This document shows positions 58,155 to 64,000 of a stretch of DNA of 64,000 bases, in pieces. The notes beneath the pieces are model-generated. The model was given only the letters and a program-made list of their open reading frames with translations. It ran no database searches and was not told the origin of the DNA. Every line of letters begins with the position of its first letter. Position 1 is the stretch's first letter. The stretch is taken from the NCBI RefSeq assembly GCF_900101905.1, contig NZ_FNAJ01000005.1:449293-513292 (forward strand). The letters are read 5' to 3'. The DNA comes from Myxococcus virescens. Lineage in GTDB: Bacteria > Myxococcota > Myxococcia > Myxococcales > Myxococcaceae. A program made the position numbers and the translations under genes.

Positions 58155-58353
58155 GGCTCGTGCGGAAGCCTAGCCCAAACCCCGGGGGCCGCCGAGTGGA
58201 TGGCGCGGCCCTAAACCCTTCAGGACCATGTCAGGCCAAGCACTTTCATCTTCCCTGGCAGCAGCGAGAACGGCATCCTCCCGGCAGGGTCCTGCTGGCG
58301 TCTGGCGACACTTCAGGTGGGGCCCGCCGGGTGGGAAGCCCCTGGGAGACGGC

Positions 58354-60198
58354 ATGGCGGAAGCGCAGAGGCGAGAAGATTCGCCGGGGACACGCATCGC
58401 GGGCTTCACTCTGGGCAAGCAGCTGGGCAGCGGCGCGTGCGGCAACGTGTACCTCGCGATGCGCGACGGCGAGGAGGTCGCGCTCAAGCTCCAGTACCTC
58501 CACCGGATGGGAGGGTGGCCAGAGCGCGAGTGCGCCATCCTCCTGCGCCTGCGCCACCCCAACGTGGTGGCCTTTCGCGCCTGCGGCAAGTTCCCAGGCG
58601 TGGCGCCCCGGTTGTTCTACCTGGCGATGGAGCGCGTGCGAGGACGGCCCCTGCACCAGTGGGTGGAAGAGGAGAACCCCAGTGCTCGACAGGTGGCACG
58701 GCTGCTGCGCGGCATGGCCCTGGGGTTGGAGGCCACGCACGCTGCGGGGGTCGTGCACCGCGACCTCAAGGAATCCAACGTCATGGTGCGGGAGCCGGAC
58801 GGAGAGCCCGTCCTGGTGGACTTCGGCGTGGGCGACTTCGCCGGAGCCCCCCGCCTCACCCAGGGCGTCCTGCCGCCGGGCACCGCGCTCTATCGCAGCC
58901 CGGAGGCACTGGCGTTCCGCAGGGCCAGCAGCGCGGTCACGGCCCGCCGATATCGGTGCGGGCCAGCGGATGACATCTACGCGCTCGGCGTCGTCCTCTA
59001 CTGGATGCTCACCGGCCGCCCTCCCTTCCTGGAGGTGGTGACTCCCACGGAAATCGAGGCCGTCATCTCCAAGGCGCCTCGCGCTCCCCACACGGTGAAC
59101 CCGCGCGTGCCGCCAGCCCTGAGCGAACTGTGTCTGCGGCTGCTGGCGAAGGCCCCCGAAGCTCGAGGGAGCGCGGAGGCCCTGAGCGCGGACGTTGAGC
59201 GGGCACTCGCAACCGCCGACGCGGCGTGGGACGTGCCGTTGTGCGAGTGGCGGCAGGATGCGGAAACACCCGGCCCCGACTCCGGCTCCGAGGACGACAA
59301 TGACGCCGCGCTGGCGATGTGGGCCGAGGGAGGTGATGCCCGCAGGGCCTCCTCGCCCAGGCGAGGGCCCCTTCCCCGCAAGCCGCCGCTGGAACTATGC
59401 GCCGTCGAAGCCTCGGCGCCACGAACGCCTGCGCGCGAACGTGCGGCACGCTGGGCCGTGGTGCTCGCCGGGCTGGCGTGTGCGGTGGGTGCGTGGCTCT
59501 GGGTGGCGCCACCCACGCTGGGTAGCGGGAGCAATCCCATCCGGGAAGTGGCTTTGCCCGGTGGCCCGCCGGAAAGTGAGCAGGCCGCGCTCCTGCCCAG
59601 TCCCGGGCCCACCCTCGCGGCCGTCACCGCCGAGGTGGCGCACCCGAAGAAGGAAGAGCTCCCCGTGAAGCAGATGCTCGACAGCGTGACGACTCCCCCG
59701 CAGCCCGCCTCCAGCGCGCGGGCCTTCAAGGCAGCGGCCCGGACGATGGTGGCCGTCGCCGCCTGCTCGGGCCTGGGCTGCCCCAGCGGCCCGCAGGTGC
59801 GTCCAGCGCCTCCCGGCGAACCTTGTCCCCCCGGCGCGGTGGAAGCCATGAAGCGGGCCGGTATTCGCATCGGCGACAGGACCAGCCTCGCCTTCGTCGA
59901 CGACAAGGACTTCGGAGAGCCTGTCCTCGTCCGAGAAGGCCGCGTCCAGGTCGAACTCGGAACGAACTTCGGCCCCCTGACCTCGGGAAAAGCCGTGGGC
60001 GAACTCATCTTCGCGGACCGCGTCTATGGCCGCTTCACCCAGGCCTACACCCGTGGAGGTGACTTCATCCCCGTGTGCTTGGAGATGGTCGAACAGTACG
60101 GAGTACGCGGCATCCGGCGGAAGGGCAGCGACCCGAGCCCGGGCACTGCCACGGTCAGCAACACCGCCGTGCTCTATGCAGTGAATCGCTTCGAATAG
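58354..60198 (+). CDS. membrane-anchored Ser/Thr protein kinase
   Basis: A 614-residue kinase from ATG 58354, with GGGAG 5 bases upstream. Kinase domain about 15-290: GSGACGNVY (25-33), Lys45, HRDLKESN (135-142), DFG (156-158), YRSPEALAF and PADDIYALGVVLYWMLTG. An acidic/Pro linker leads to a single TM segment near residue 367 (VVLAGLACAVGAWLWVA). The roughly 230-residue C-terminal region has a Cys-containing low-complexity part, then a compact alpha/beta domain (RIGDRTSLAFVDDKDFGEPV, VQVELGTNFGPL). It would sense signals outside and phosphorylate inside. It is followed by a DUF2381 gene, a recurrent pairing in myxobacteria. Confidence 0.9.
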   Translation: MAEAQRREDSPGTRIAGFTLGKQLGSGACGNVYLAMRDGEEVALKLQYLHRMGGWPERECAILLRLRHPNVVAFRACGKFPGVAPRLFYLAMERVRGRPLHQWVEEENPSARQVARLLRGMALGLEATHAAGVVHRDLKESNVMVREPDGEPVLVDFGVGDFAGAPRLTQGVLPPGTALYRSPEALAFRRASSAVTARRYRCGPADDIYALGVVLYWMLTGRPPFLEVVTPTEIEAVISKAPRAPHTVNPRVPPALSELCLRLLAKAPEARGSAEALSADVERALATADAAWDVPLCEWRQDAETPGPDSGSEDDNDAALAMWAEGGDARRASSPRRGPLPRKPPLELCAVEASAPRTPARERAARWAVVLAGLACAVGAWLWVAPPTLGSGSNPIREVALPGGPPESEQAALLPSPGPTLAAVTAEVAHPKKEELPVKQMLDSVTTPPQPASSARAFKAAARTMVAVAACSGLGCPSGPQVRPAPPGEPCPPGAVEAMKRAGIRIGDRTSLAFVDDKDFGEPVLVREGRVQVELGTNFGPLTSGKAVGELIFADRVYGRFTQAYTRGGDFIPVCLEMVEQYGVRGIRRKGSDPSPGTATVSNTAVLYAVNRFE

Positions 60199-60245
60199 TG
60201 ACCTCCGCCGCAGGCTTGTTCCGCCCGCCAGGGAAGTGATTGTCC

Positions 60246-61148
60246 GTGCCCACGCCACTGTCCATCCCTCTTGCTTTCGCTCTCCTGCTGGCGGCGGCGC
60301 CCGCGCGCGCCCAGCCCGCCGCCTGCCGGGAGCCGACGGAACGCCCCGTTGAGCTGGGCGCGGAGCGGTGCGGCCGGCCACCCGAAATCCGAGTCGGAGA
60401 AGGTGTCGCCACGGTGCTTCGCTTCGACACTCCCCTGATGCGCGCGGAGGTATCCGGACCGGGACGCTTCCGTCAGGTGGTGGACCGGGAACTCCTCATC
60501 ATGGTGCCCGAGGAGCCAGTAGCCGATGAGTCCCGCACCACGCTGACCGTCTCCTTCGCGGATGGAGCGGTCCCCACCCGAGCCACGCTTCAACTCGTCA
60601 TGGAGACGCCCGCACGGGCAGAACGGCAGGTGGAGGTCTTCCGTCGAGCGCGCACGGCCGCCTCCTTCCAGCGGGAGTTGCTGGAGGCACGGCGAGTACT
60701 TCAGGAAGTGCGCGAGGAGAATGCACGGCTGCGAGCAGCACAGGCACGCCCCGGCGGCTTGATGGGGCTGTGGGTGAGTGGAGACATGGGCGGCACCGGC
60801 GTCGCCGCAAGAGAGTTCCTGGACGTCCGGAAGCACGCGAGGAACAGCCTGGTGCTCCGTTCCGGCCTGACCTTCCGGGCCAGGAGCATTCTGGTGGTAG
60901 TGGGCCTGAAGAACCCGCTGGGCGCGAAGCCCTGGCAGGCCACCGGCGCGGCACTGGTGGGGCCGGATGGCGCGGAGTTGAAAGTCGCGCGGGTGTGGGC
61001 ACCCGCCATCCTCAACCCCGGCGACGAAATGGACGTCCTGGTGGAGACCGACCCCGTGGAAGGCGCGCCCCGAGGCCCCTTCACCCTGACGCTGTGGGCG
61101 GAGGACGGCAAGCGCCCCATCATCCTCGGCAACATCGAGTTCCCGTGA
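60246..61148 (+). CDS. DUF2381-family (TIGR02268) secreted protein
   Basis: About 300 residues from GTG 60246; a TTG at 60240 is an alternative with the closer AGGGA. The signal peptide (LSIPLAFALLLAAAPARA) is followed by a cysteine pair (AACREP, ERCGRP). A beta-rich domain (VATVLRFDTPLMRAEV), a coiled coil (ELLEARRVLQEVREENARL) and a second beta domain (SLVLRSGLTFRARSILVVVG) end in KRPIILGNIEF. DUF2381 is a paralogous family concentrated in Myxococcus and often encoded beside Ser/Thr kinases, as here, 47 bases downstream. It may present a signal to the kinase's outer domain. Its last 45 bases recur at 62163. Confidence 0.85.
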   Translation: MPTPLSIPLAFALLLAAAPARAQPAACREPTERPVELGAERCGRPPEIRVGEGVATVLRFDTPLMRAEVSGPGRFRQVVDRELLIMVPEEPVADESRTTLTVSFADGAVPTRATLQLVMETPARAERQVEVFRRARTAASFQRELLEARRVLQEVREENARLRAAQARPGGLMGLWVSGDMGGTGVAAREFLDVRKHARNSLVLRSGLTFRARSILVVVGLKNPLGAKPWQATGAALVGPDGAELKVARVWAPAILNPGDEMDVLVETDPVEGAPRGPFTLTLWAEDGKRPIILGNIEFP

Positions 61149-61179
61149 GCTGACGGGGCGTCCTGGCGCCTCACTCCGG
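61104..61179 (+). repeat. direct repeat copy A (end of the DUF2381 gene)
   Basis: A 76-base unit covering the last 45 bases of the DUF2381 gene and 31 bases beyond. It is repeated at 62163-62238 with 5 mismatches (71/76 identical). The two copies are in the same orientation and frame a segment of about 980 bases containing two genes. Confidence 0.9.
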
Positions 61180-61203
61180 TGCCGACTTCGGGCACCCTTT
61201 CCA
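61178..61203 (+). terminator. weak hairpin after the DUF2381 gene
   Basis: A 6-bp stem GGTGCC/GGCACC with a 7-base loop is followed by CTTTCC, about 30 bases after the stop. A weak intrinsic terminator at best. Confidence 0.35.
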
Positions 61204-61321
61204 TCACATCTCGGGTGTCCACAGATCCGGAGCAGGCCCAACCGAGAGGTCTGGCCACCCCATGAACTACCTATCCAGGGTGATAGACGCATGATGCCGA
61301 GTCATTATTAGTCCGTCATTC

Positions 61322-61753
61322 ATGCAAAACCGGAACTATTTACTTGGCCTATCATGCGTCTTCGTCGCCCTGGCGTTAGGTTGCTCCAGCAGTGCCAGCG
61401 GCACCGCCAGCCGTCGCGTTGCTTATGCGCTGGCAACCTGCACCGACACCGTGACGTGCTGCATCCAGCGCAACCCCGGCATGCCCGAAGCGTGCGGCCT
61501 CACCGCGGGAGAAGCCGCGTCGCACATGGCAGGCGTCAAGATGGTCATAGAGGCGGCGGAAGAAGCGCCCGCCGAATGGGATGACGCGCACAACGCGAAC
61601 CTGCCGGAGTGGAAGCGGCGTTGCATCCGCGCCTATGGCGACTGCCAAGAATTTGACTGGACTGGCTCATGCCACGACTGCCTTCGCTCCTGCGAGGGCC
61701 AGCAGGAATGGCCAGAGGACAAGTGTTCTCCGCGCAGGAAGAAGAAGAGGTGA
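61322..61753 (+). CDS. small Cys-rich lipoprotein, candidate polymorphic toxin
   Basis: A 143-residue protein. The signal peptide ends in a lipobox (VFVALALGCSSS). The mature part contains many cysteines: ATCTDTVTCCIQRNPG, EACGL, KRRCIRAYGDCQEFDW, SCHDCLRSCEGQ and DKCSPRRKKKR. The C-terminal block C-x(6)-C-x(8)-C-x2-C-x3-C followed by WPEDKC resembles the ends of lipoprotein toxins in myxobacterial SitA families as I recall them; this is not certain. The upstream 140 bases and the gene start are AT-richer than the surroundings. A DUSAM gene follows after 3 bases, in the usual place of an immunity gene. It is framed by the 76-base direct repeat. Confidence 0.6.
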   Translation: MQNRNYLLGLSCVFVALALGCSSSASGTASRRVAYALATCTDTVTCCIQRNPGMPEACGLTAGEAASHMAGVKMVIEAAEEAPAEWDDAHNANLPEWKRRCIRAYGDCQEFDWTGSCHDCLRSCEGQQEWPEDKCSPRRKKKR

Positions 61754-61756
61754 CAC

Positions 61757-62137
61757 ATGTCCGAGAAGATTGATTGGGACCCCATCCGCGCATTGGCACG
61801 CAGGGTCATCCGCGAAGGTGCGCCGCTCGTCCTCGACGATGATGTGCGCGCGCTCCTCCGGCGCACAGCGCGAGAGGTAGGCATCAGCGATGCGAACGCG
61901 GAGCAGGCACTTTCTACGGACGTGGGGGCGCTAGAACTCCTCCGTGAGAGTTCGCGGCGCATCACCGACGGGTCCAACAGGCTGATGGACGCGCTGCACA
62001 GGATGTATCGCCACCAGAAGGCTGGCGACTTCGACAGCGCCCGCCAGGAAATGCGGGATGTGCTCTCCGTCGAAGTGGTGCCGCACTACCGAGAGGTAGC
62101 GGAAGGCCAGCTCGAAGACCTCGAAGATGAGTCCTGA
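61757..62137 (+). CDS. DUSAM-domain (TIGR02267) protein
   Basis: A 126-residue cytoplasmic, mostly helical protein. It matches the DUSAM pattern known from Myxococcus paralogues: DWDPIRALARRVIREGAPLV, LLRRTAREVGIS, RITDGSNRLMDALHRMYR and VEVVPHYREVAEGQLEDLE. The molecular function of DUSAM proteins is unknown. Here it begins 3 bases after the Cys-rich lipoprotein, suggesting joint transcription and possibly an immunity or partner role. GAGG overlaps the end of the upstream gene as ribosome site. Confidence 0.85.
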   Translation: MSEKIDWDPIRALARRVIREGAPLVLDDDVRALLRRTAREVGISDANAEQALSTDVGALELLRESSRRITDGSNRLMDALHRMYRHQKAGDFDSARQEMRDVLSVEVVPHYREVAEGQLEDLEDES

Positions 62138-62162
62138 AAGACAACGGGGCGCCGGCTCGACG

Positions 62163-62238
62163 GACGGCAAGCGCCCCATCATCCTCGGCTCCATCGAGTT
62201 CCCGCGAGCGGACGGGGCGCCCTGGCGCCTCACTCCGG
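62163..62238 (+). repeat. direct repeat copy B, pseudo-3' end of a DUF2381 gene
   Basis: Same 76-base unit as at 61104-61179. Its translation in the matching frame continues as DGKRPIILGSIEFPRADGAP; the stop codon of the real gene (TGA) is changed to CGA. It begins 25 bases after the DUSAM stop and overlaps the last 9 bases of the leftward SYPE gene, whose stop lies inside the repeat. Confidence 0.9.
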
Positions 62239-62820
62239 ATACGAGTTCTTCGATGCTTCCCTGCGAGCAGGCTCCGCGGCCTGGCGCCTCTGCCTCTCGC
62301 GATCAGCCGCGACCTTCGCCTCGATGGCCTGAGCAAGCCTTGAGGGAATCTCCTCGACGAGGAAGGGCGTGAGTTGCTCGAGTGTCCGCTCGAGCTCTGG
62401 AAATGGCACCTGATTCTTGTCGACCAGGATCTTCCAGGGTTCGGAGACGGAGCTTCGCTCCAGATCGAAGGTGACTCCCTCTACCTGTCGCGCGGTGGGG
62501 ACTTCAATGCGGACTCCCGCGAAACGGTCAACCTCACATGCGCTGACCCACACGGACGTGTGCGAGCCCGACTTCATCCGCCGTCCCCGCTCCCCGTACT
62601 CGATGCCACATGCCCGCAAGGGACGCAGTTGCGCCTGAATGGCGGCCAACTCCTGAAGGCCACCGACATCGGTCTCCCCGAGGCTCCCAACATCGCTCGG
62701 CTGCCGACCCTGCAGAAGGGTCGCTGCGCCAATGCCGCCGACCACCATCGCGACCGCGGCGATGATGAAGATCGTGTTCTTGCCGGACTTCCGCGCCGGC
62801 TGCGTGGGCACTGTACTCAT
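62230..62820 (-). CDS. SYPE-family membrane-anchored protein, copy 1
   Basis: A 196-residue protein from ATG 62820; the longer frame to 62937 runs into the next paralogue. A short basic N-terminus (PTQPARKSGK) leads to one TM segment (NTIFIIAAVAMVVGGIGAA). The outside domain has ELAAIQAQLRPLRACGIEYG, a second Cys (SACEVD) and the block SSVSEPWKILVDKNQVPFP. The C-terminal helix (RERQRRQAAEPARREASKN) ends in NSYPE. The two cysteines probably pair. I do not recognise the family. It is one of three tandem copies. Confidence 0.7.
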   Translation of the reverse strand: MSTVPTQPARKSGKNTIFIIAAVAMVVGGIGAATLLQGRQPSDVGSLGETDVGGLQELAAIQAQLRPLRACGIEYGERGRRMKSGSHTSVWVSACEVDRFAGVRIEVPTARQVEGVTFDLERSSVSEPWKILVDKNQVPFPELERTLEQLTPFLVEEIPSRLAQAIEAKVAADRERQRRQAAEPARREASKNSYPE

Positions 62821-62830
62821 GGCAGTTGGC

Positions 62831-63427
62831 TCACTCGGGATACGAGGTCTTCGCCGCTTCCTTGCGAGCACGCTCAGCAGCCTTGCTCTCCTGCCACGCG
62901 CGCTCGCTGTCCACACGGCGCTGGATCTCCGTGGCAAGCGCCTCGGGATACTGCTGCACGATGAGGGGCGCGAGCCGTTCGAGCGACTGCTTGAGGTCGG
63001 GGAACGCGGTCTGATCCTTGTCGACCAGGATCTTCCAGGGCGCGGAAACGGAGCTTCGCGTCATGTCAAAGGCGACTTGAGACGACTGAAGCTCCTCCGG
63101 AACGCTGATGGAGACATAGGAAACCGACGCCCCACTGCACGGCGTGACGGAGGCGGACTTCCGGGAGCCCGTCGAGCGGTGCGGTAGCGCGCCTGACCGG
63201 ACTCCGTACTCGATATGGCATGCATTCAGGGGCAGCAACTGTGCCTGGACCGCGGCGAGCTCCTGAAGTCCGCTGACGTCCGTCTTCAAGCCACCCCGAC
63301 CCAACCCACCCCCCGCGGCCAGAATGGCGCCCCCGCCCATGAGGCCAACCATCACCACCACCGCGACGATGATGATGATGGCGGAGCTACCGGACTTCCG
63401 CGCCGACTGCGTAGGCGATGGATTCAT
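62831..63427 (-). CDS. SYPE-family membrane-anchored protein, copy 2
   Basis: A 198-residue protein with the same layout as copy 1: basic N-terminus (PSPTQSARKSGS), TM segment (SAIIIIVAVVVMVGLMGGGA), ELAAVQAQLLPLNACHIEYG, a second Cys (SVTPCSGAS), SSVSAPWKILVDKDQTAFPD, a helix (RAWQESKAAERARKEAAKT) and the end TSYPE. It ends 10 bases before copy 1 starts, so they are co-transcribed leftward. The central PWKILVDK block is nearly identical at the DNA level in all copies. Confidence 0.7.
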   Translation of the reverse strand: MNPSPTQSARKSGSSAIIIIVAVVVMVGLMGGGAILAAGGGLGRGGLKTDVSGLQELAAVQAQLLPLNACHIEYGVRSGALPHRSTGSRKSASVTPCSGASVSYVSISVPEELQSSQVAFDMTRSSVSAPWKILVDKDQTAFPDLKQSLERLAPLIVQQYPEALATEIQRRVDSERAWQESKAAERARKEAAKTSYPE

Positions 63428-63502
63428 TGAGACATGAGCCTAAGCGGAGCGCGCGCACACCGAAAATCCGTCAACAGGCGGCACACCCAAAAGGCGAGAC
63501 AT

Positions 63503-64000
63503 TCACTCCGGGTAAGAATTCTGCGCGTCCTCTTTAAGAGCGCGTTCAGCGTCCTTCCGCGCCTGTCTCTCGCGCGCCCACTGCGCCTTCCGGTCGGCGT
63601 CACGCTGACGCTCAATGGGGTACTGCGTGAGGAGATGGGGGGCGAGCAATTCGAGCGACTGCTTGAGCGCGGGGAACGCGGTCTGCTTCTTCTCGACCAG
63701 GATCTTCCAGGGCGCTTTCACTGAGCCCCGCTTCATGTCGAAGGCGACATTGTCCACCTGCCGCTCTGGCGGCACCGGGACGGAGATCCAAAAGGAAGAA
63801 GAAGTCCCACAAGGAGTGACCCGAGCCGTCGACTGGGAGCCCGTCCAGCGCGTCCCGTTCGCACTCTTTCGACTTCCGTATTCGATGTCGCACGCGTCCA
63901 GGGACGACAACTGCGCTTGAACGGCGGCCAACTCCGGAAGCTGGCCCACATTCGTGGTCCGCATCCAGCCCATGGGCTGGATGCCCAACGTCACCGCCCC
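63503..64000 (-). CDS. SYPE-family protein, copy 3 (5' end outside window)
   Basis: At least 163 residues are visible, and the frame is open to the right edge. It repeats ELAAVQAQLSSLDACDIEYG, the second Cys (RVTPCGTSS), GSVKAPWKILVEKKQTAFPA and a helix (QARKDAERALKEDAQ) ending NSYPE. The TM segment expected upstream is not inside the window, so the gene is partial. It lies 75 bases before copy 2. It is the most divergent of the three around its first cysteine and lacks the Asp before LQEL. Confidence 0.7.
   Translation of the reverse strand, partial: GAVTLGIQPMGWMRTTNVGQLPELAAVQAQLSSLDACDIEYGSRKSANGTRWTGSQSTARVTPCGTSSSFWISVPVPPERQVDNVAFDMKRGSVKAPWKILVEKKQTAFPALKQSLELLAPHLLTQYPIERQRDADRKAQWARERQARKDAERALKEDAQNSYPE

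Overview
The window looks like a chromosomal segment of a myxobacterium, most likely Myxococcus or a close relative. GC content is very high, with strong third-position GC. Several features belong to families that are concentrated in this group: eukaryotic-type Ser/Thr kinases, an FHA-type sigma-54 activator, DUF2381 (TIGR02268), DUSAM (TIGR02267), TIGR04563-like small proteins, and an AHH lipoprotein toxin with an Imm11-like partner. The identification rests on reading the sequence alone.

1-6 kb is accessory. It holds the end of a TauE-type permease, a methyltransferase, an unknown gene, a toxin/immunity pair with visibly lower GC, relics of two transposases (IS630-like and IS91-like), a relic of a DEAD-box helicase C-terminus, a lipoprotein gene and tRNA-Thr(CGT). 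6-15 kb is mostly housekeeping and stress: a Glu/Leu/Phe/Val dehydrogenase, a PilZ protein, an HtrA protease, GrpE, a free-standing sigma-1.1-like domain, a first FtsH, a lipoprotein and a Nudix hydrolase. 15-27 kb is signalling and redox: an XRE protein, a giant kinase-ATPase-TPR protein, a second kinase, and a leftward operon of a YdeP-type molybdo-oxidoreductase, a 776-residue unknown protein and an FHA sigma-54 activator.

27-33 kb has a charged BON-domain protein, histidine degradation (hutU, a lipoprotein gene, hutI) and a class II glutamine amidotransferase. 33-47 kb is a leftward housekeeping series: tilS, ftsH, then folP, glmM, pdxJ, acpS, nnrD and tsaE. The ftsH-folP neighbourhood, adjacent in many bacteria, is split by a 4 kb block (osmC-like, yceI-like, lysR, two pirins). 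Both divergent promoters of that block carry the same GTTCCA-N4-TGGAAC dyad.

47-58 kb holds two tandem ribbon-helix-helix-like small genes behind a strong terminator, a TonB receptor coupled to a 5'-nucleotidase-C lipoprotein, a divergent ChaN-like protein, envelope proteins, an overlapping SDR/methyltransferase pair, and a kinase with His in place of the DFG Asp. 58-64 kb is the most myxobacterium-specific part: a membrane kinase, its DUF2381 neighbour, a Cys-rich toxin-like lipoprotein plus a DUSAM protein framed by a 76-bp direct repeat, and three tandem paralogues of an unrecognised membrane-anchored family ending in SYPE (the last runs off the window).
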